Shown here piece after piece: positions 60,947-64,000 of a stretch of DNA of 64,000 bases. Below the pieces are notes generated by a model. The model was not told the origin of the DNA. It was given only the letters and a program-made list of their open reading frames with translations, and did not search any database. The stretch covers positions 1,240,001-1,304,000 of the forward strand of contig NZ_SMLK01000001.1 in the NCBI RefSeq assembly GCF_004681975.1. The letters are read 5' to 3'. The first letter of the stretch is position 1, and every line of letters begins with the position of its first letter. The position numbers were made by a program, and so were the translations under genes. Origin of the DNA: Ramlibacter humi. Its GTDB lineage: Bacteria > Pseudomonadota > Gammaproteobacteria > Burkholderiales > Burkholderiaceae_C.

Positions 60947-61987
60947 ATGTCGCACGTCCGCCCCCGTTCCACGAGTCCGCTTCCGCGCTCGCTGCGCCTG
61001 CTCGCGCTGGTCGCGGCCCTGGCCGGGCCCGCCCTCGCGCTGGCCGACGACTACGCCGACGTCAACCAGCTGCTGCGTTCGGGCCGCCATGCCGACGCGC
61101 TGGCCAAGGCCGACCAGTACCTGGCCGCCAAGCCGCGCGACCCGCAGATGCGCTTCCTCAAGGGCGTGATCCTCACCGAATCGGGCAAGACGCAGGACGC
61201 CATCGCGGCGTTCACCAAGCTCACCGAGGACTACCCCGAACTGCCCGAGCCGTACAACAACCTGGCCGTGCTGTACGCCAGCACCAGCCAGTTCGACAAG
61301 GCGCGCGCGGCCCTCGAGATGGCCATCCGCACCAATCCCAGCTACGCCACCGCGCACGAGAACCTCGGCGACGTGTACGCCAAGCTGGCCAGCCAGGCTT
61401 ACAGCAAGGCGCTGCAGCTGGACGCGGGCAACAGCACGGTGCAGCCCAAGCTGGCGCTGATCCGCGAACTGTTCGCGCCGGGCGCCAAGGGCGTGAAACC
61501 CACGACTCCCGCCGCTGCTGCACCCGCTCCCGCCACGCAAGTGGCGAAGGCGCCCGCGGCCGCGCCGGCGCCCGCTCCTGCCATGGCGCCGGCGGCTGCT
61601 CCCGCGGCACCGGCCAAGGCGCCCGCTCCTGCACCCGCGGCCGGCGCCGATGCCTCGCGTGAAGTGCAAGCCGCCGTCACGGCTTGGGCGGCTGCCTGGT
61701 CGTCCAAGGACGTGCCCGGCTACCTGGCTTCGTATGGCAAGGAGTTCGATCCGCCGGGCGGCCAGTCGCGCCAGGCCTGGGAAGAAGAGCGCCGCAGCCG
61801 CATCGTCGGCAAGTCGCGCATCTCGGTGCGCCTGTCCGACCTGAACGTGTCCGTCAACGGCAGCAAGGCCACCGCGAAGTTCAAGCAGGCCTACAGCGCC
61901 GACTCGCTCAACGTCAGCAGCCGCAAGACGCTGGAACTGCACAAGGTCGGCGACCGCTGGCTGATCGTCCGCGAAAGCACCGGCTGA
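60947..61987 (+). CDS. Exported TPR protein with C-terminal NTF2/SnoaL-like (Cds6-type) domain
   Basis: A 346-residue secreted protein. The signal peptide ends near ALALADD (about 33). Three to four TPR units follow (about 40-175; [25 protein letters not shown] is the clearest). A linker of about 60 residues made almost only of Ala, Pro and Lys comes next. The last about 105 residues ([20 protein letters not shown] ... [10 protein letters not shown]) form an NTF2-like cup fold. The next gene has the same C-terminal domain type. A TACAAT box is about 60 bases upstream. Confidence 0.82.
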   Translation: MSHVRPRSTSPLPRSLRLLALVAALAGPALALADDYADVNQLLRSGRHADALAKADQYLAAKPRDPQMRFLKGVILTESGKTQDAIAAFTKLTEDYPELPEPYNNLAVLYASTSQFDKARAALEMAIRTNPSYATAHENLGDVYAKLASQAYSKALQLDAGNSTVQPKLALIRELFAPGAKGVKPTTPAAAAPAPATQVAKAPAAAPAPAPAMAPAAAPAAPAKAPAPAPAAGADASREVQAAVTAWAAAWSSKDVPGYLASYGKEFDPPGGQSRQAWEEERRSRIVGKSRISVRLSDLNVSVNGSKATAKFKQAYSADSLNVSSRKTLELHKVGDRWLIVRESTG

Positions 61988-62027
61988 CATCCCCCGGCCG
62001 CCGTGCCGGCCGCGAGGGCCCAGCAGT

Positions 62028-63302
62028 TTGAACCCCCGATCCCTGTTCCACCACATTCGCCGCGCACCCTGGTGCGCGGCTTTGCTGTGCGCCGCGCTGG
62101 CCTGCGCGCCGGCGTCCGGCGTCACGCGCCACAAGAAAAAGGAAAAGCCCGCGCCGCACCACCGCACCACCGCGATGGCACCGCTCGCGCGCGACGGCGA
62201 AACGGAAGCACGGCTGCTCGACGTCTACAAGCTGATCGGCGCCGGCCAGATGCGCGAAGCGCTGGCGCACGCCGAATCGCTGGTGCATGACCACCCCAAT
62301 TTCCAGCTGGCGCAGCTGGTCTACGGCGACCTGCTGGCCGCGCGCACGCGGCCGGTACGCGGCGTGGGCGACGTGCAGGAAACGGCCGGACCCACCGGCG
62401 CGCAGTCGCTGGCGGATCTGCGGGAAGAGTCGCTGCTGCGCATCCGCGCGCTGCGCGAGCGCCCGCCCGCCGGCGCGGTGCCCTCGCAGTTCCTGCAGCT
62501 GGCCCCGCGCAGCAAGCACGCGATCGCGGTGGACGCCTCGCGCGCACGCCTGTACCTGTTCGAGAACACGCCCACCGGCCTGAAGCTGCTGGGCGACTAC
62601 TACATCTCGGTCGGCAAGCTGGGCATCGAGAAGGCGAGCGAAGGCGACCTGCGCACGCCGCTGGGCGTGTACTACGTCACCAGCAACCTCGACCCCAAGA
62701 CGCTCAAGGACTTCTACGGCGTCGGCGCCTTGCCGATCAACTACCCCAACCCGTACGACGCGCGCCGCGGCAAGACCGGCGGCGGCATCTGGCTGCACGG
62801 CACGCCGCCCGCGCAGTTCTCCCGCGCGCCCAAGGCCACCGACGGCTGCGTGGTGCTGGCCAACCCGGACCTCGACCGCATCATCCGCACCGTCGAAGTG
62901 CGCAGCACGCCCGTCGTGATCGCGCCGTCGCTCAAGTGGGTGGCGCCGCAGCAGCTGGAAGCCGAAGGCAAGCCGTTCTCGGACACGCTGGGCGCATGGC
63001 GCGCGGCCAAGGCCAGCGGCGACCTCAACAGGCTGCTGGGCTTCTATGCGCCCGACTTCTCCGCCAACGGCAAGCCGCTAGCCGACTGGCTGCCGCAGGT
63101 GCGCGCCGAACTCGGCCGCGCGCACGGCCGCGACGTGCAGCTCAAGGACGTGTCGTACCTGCGCTGGACCGATTCGGCCGACACCATGGTGGTAACCTTC
63201 GGCGAGGTGCCCGAGGGCGAGCGCACCGGACCGGTCAAGCGCCAGTACTGGCTGCGCACCGGCAACCAATGGAAGATCTTTTTCGAAGGAGTGATCGGTT
63301 GA
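62028..63302 (+). CDS. L,D-transpeptidase family protein (YkuD) with C-terminal NTF2-like domain
   Basis: A 424-residue exported enzyme. The start is TTG 62028, with GAGGG about 9 bases upstream; only this start keeps the signal peptide (CAALLCAALACAPASG). A TPR-like helical region (about 60-150) precedes the YkuD domain, whose active site is HGTPPAQFSRAPKATDGC with the catalytic Cys at its end. It would make 3-3 cross-links or attach proteins to peptidoglycan. The C-terminal about 110 residues repeat the NTF2-like fold of the upstream gene. Confidence 0.87.
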   Translation: MNPRSLFHHIRRAPWCAALLCAALACAPASGVTRHKKKEKPAPHHRTTAMAPLARDGETEARLLDVYKLIGAGQMREALAHAESLVHDHPNFQLAQLVYGDLLAARTRPVRGVGDVQETAGPTGAQSLADLREESLLRIRALRERPPAGAVPSQFLQLAPRSKHAIAVDASRARLYLFENTPTGLKLLGDYYISVGKLGIEKASEGDLRTPLGVYYVTSNLDPKTLKDFYGVGALPINYPNPYDARRGKTGGGIWLHGTPPAQFSRAPKATDGCVVLANPDLDRIIRTVEVRSTPVVIAPSLKWVAPQQLEAEGKPFSDTLGAWRAAKASGDLNRLLGFYAPDFSANGKPLADWLPQVRAELGRAHGRDVQLKDVSYLRWTDSADTMVVTFGEVPEGERTGPVKRQYWLRTGNQWKIFFEGVIG

Positions 63303-63874
63303 TCCCCGTCTTCACGCGCCGCGCCGCGGCCCTGCTGACCTTTTCGCTGGCGGCCTGGCTGCCCGCCGCCGCGCAGGATGCGCCCAAGGTGAAGTTCGCC
63401 ACCTCGCAGGGTGACTTCGTGGTCGAGCTGTTCCCCGACAAGGCGCCCAAGACGGTCGAGAACTTCCTGCAGTACGTGCGCGACAAGCACTACGACGGCA
63501 CCATCTTCCACCGCGTGATCGACGGCTTCATGGTGCAGGGCGGCGGCTTCACGCCCCAGATGCAGCAGAAGCCCACGCGCGCGCCGGTGCCGCTGGAGGC
63601 CGGCAACGGCCTGAAGAACGACAAGTACACCGTCGCGATGGCGCGCACCGCCAACCCGAACTCCGCCACCGCGCAGTTCTTCGTCAACGTCGCCGACAAC
63701 CGCAACCTCAACGCGCCGCTGCCCGACGGCTACGGCTACACGGTGTTCGGCAAGGTGGTCTCCGGCATGGACACCATCGACAAGATCAAGGGCGTGCCCA
63801 CCGGCAACATGGGCCCGTTCCAGAACGTGCCGGCCACGCCGGTCGTCATCCAGTCCGCCACGCTGGCCAAGTGA
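63299..63874 (+). CDS. Periplasmic peptidyl-prolyl cis-trans isomerase (cyclophilin, PpiA-like)
   Basis: A 191-residue cyclophilin. The start is TTG 63299, which overlaps the transpeptidase stop (TTGA), with AAGGAG 8 bases upstream. A signal peptide (LLTFSLAAWLPAAAQ) sends it to the periplasm. FHRVIDGFMVQGGGF and SATAQFFVNVADN are the cyclophilin active site. It is followed 17 bases later by a second, cytoplasmic cyclophilin. Confidence 0.92.
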   Translation: MIPVFTRRAAALLTFSLAAWLPAAAQDAPKVKFATSQGDFVVELFPDKAPKTVENFLQYVRDKHYDGTIFHRVIDGFMVQGGGFTPQMQQKPTRAPVPLEAGNGLKNDKYTVAMARTANPNSATAQFFVNVADNRNLNAPLPDGYGYTVFGKVVSGMDTIDKIKGVPTGNMGPFQNVPATPVVIQSATLAK

Positions 63875-63891
63875 TCACAAGGAAAGACAAC

Positions 63892-64000
63892 ATGAGCAAT
63901 CCCAAGGTCGAACTGCACACCACCCAGGGCGTCATCACCCTCGAGCTGGACGCCGACAAGGCGCCCAAGTCGGTGGAGAACTTCCTCGCGTACGTGAAGA
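63892..64000 (+). CDS. ppiB: Cytoplasmic peptidyl-prolyl cis-trans isomerase (cyclophilin, PpiB-like), partial
   Basis: The first 36 codons before the window ends. The product starts MSNPKVELHTTQGVITLELD and continues KAPKSVENFLAYVK, the N-terminal strand of a cyclophilin, without a signal peptide. AAGGAAAG precedes ATG 63892. It is closely related to the gene just upstream and is probably its cytoplasmic counterpart. Confidence 0.9.
   Translation, partial: MSNPKVELHTTQGVITLELDADKAPKSVENFLAYVK

Overview
The window is a GC-rich, gene-dense stretch of bacterial chromosome. It most probably comes from a betaproteobacterium of the order Burkholderiales, and my best guess is the Comamonadaceae (Ramlibacter or Variovorax-like). 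Pointers are the tig-clpP-clpX-lon block with a leading tRNA-Leu, the cysS - glycosylase - accA - tilS - lysC - tRNA-Ser block, a PHA phasin, the tct tripartite tricarboxylate transporter with a Bug-type binding protein, the hpnCDE squalene genes, and dnaG-rpoD with a long Lys/Ala-rich RpoD extension. This assignment is inference from gene content and protein style; no database was searched.

Layout. 1-8.7 kb: a DUF3445 oxygenase-like gene, a small GYF-like tail-anchored protein, a LOG-family protein, an antiporter / 2-hydroxyacid dehydrogenase / MFS operon, a CsbD protein, and a translationally coupled HDAC-like / thioesterase / nitroreductase operon. 8.7-16 kb: phasin, patatin-like lipoprotein, an SDR behind a perfect palindrome, gamma-glutamyltransferase, a BrkB-like membrane protein and an acyl-CoA synthetase. 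16-25.7 kb: dnaG, rpoD, both fumarase classes (fumC and a class I enzyme) side by side, an MFS permease and an uncharacterised acidic protein. 25.7-32.3 kb: tRNA-Gly/Cys/Leu cluster, then lon, clpX, clpP, tig and tRNA-Leu(UAG), all on the minus strand. 32.3-42.4 kb: a two-gene RND efflux operon, hpnCDE, a HAD phosphatase and hemH divergent over 17 bp, and an alpha/beta hydrolase. 42.4-54.8 kb: a branched-chain amino acid type ABC operon (livKGFHM) behind a sigma54-type promoter and next to a sigma54-dependent activator gene, then tctCBA divergent from tctDE, then an Hsp15-like RNA-binding protein. 54.8-64 kb: a tiny ORF, tRNA-Ser, lysC, tilS, accA, a DNA glycosylase, cysS, and an envelope cluster (TPR/NTF2-like protein, L,D-transpeptidase, two cyclophilins, the second cut by the window end).

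How it works together. Most of the window is core housekeeping: replication and transcription initiation, ATP-dependent proteolysis, TCA cycle, heme, lysine and fatty acid precursors, tRNAs. The accessory part is transport and its control: a sigma54-regulated amino acid uptake system, a two-component-regulated tricarboxylate system, and an RND pump behind a dyad that looks like a repressor site. I saw no prophage, insertion sequence, CRISPR array or defence island. The best leads are regulatory and structural: the sigma54 promoter plus enhancer-like dyad before livK, two copies of a long CGCAGAG-rich palindromic element, PhaR-like and LiuR-like operators, and a recurrent AAT box 5-9 bp before start codons that hints at leaderless mRNAs. 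No gene-free gap exceeds 300 bases apart from 54.8-55.26 kb, which holds only the tiny ORF and hairpins.
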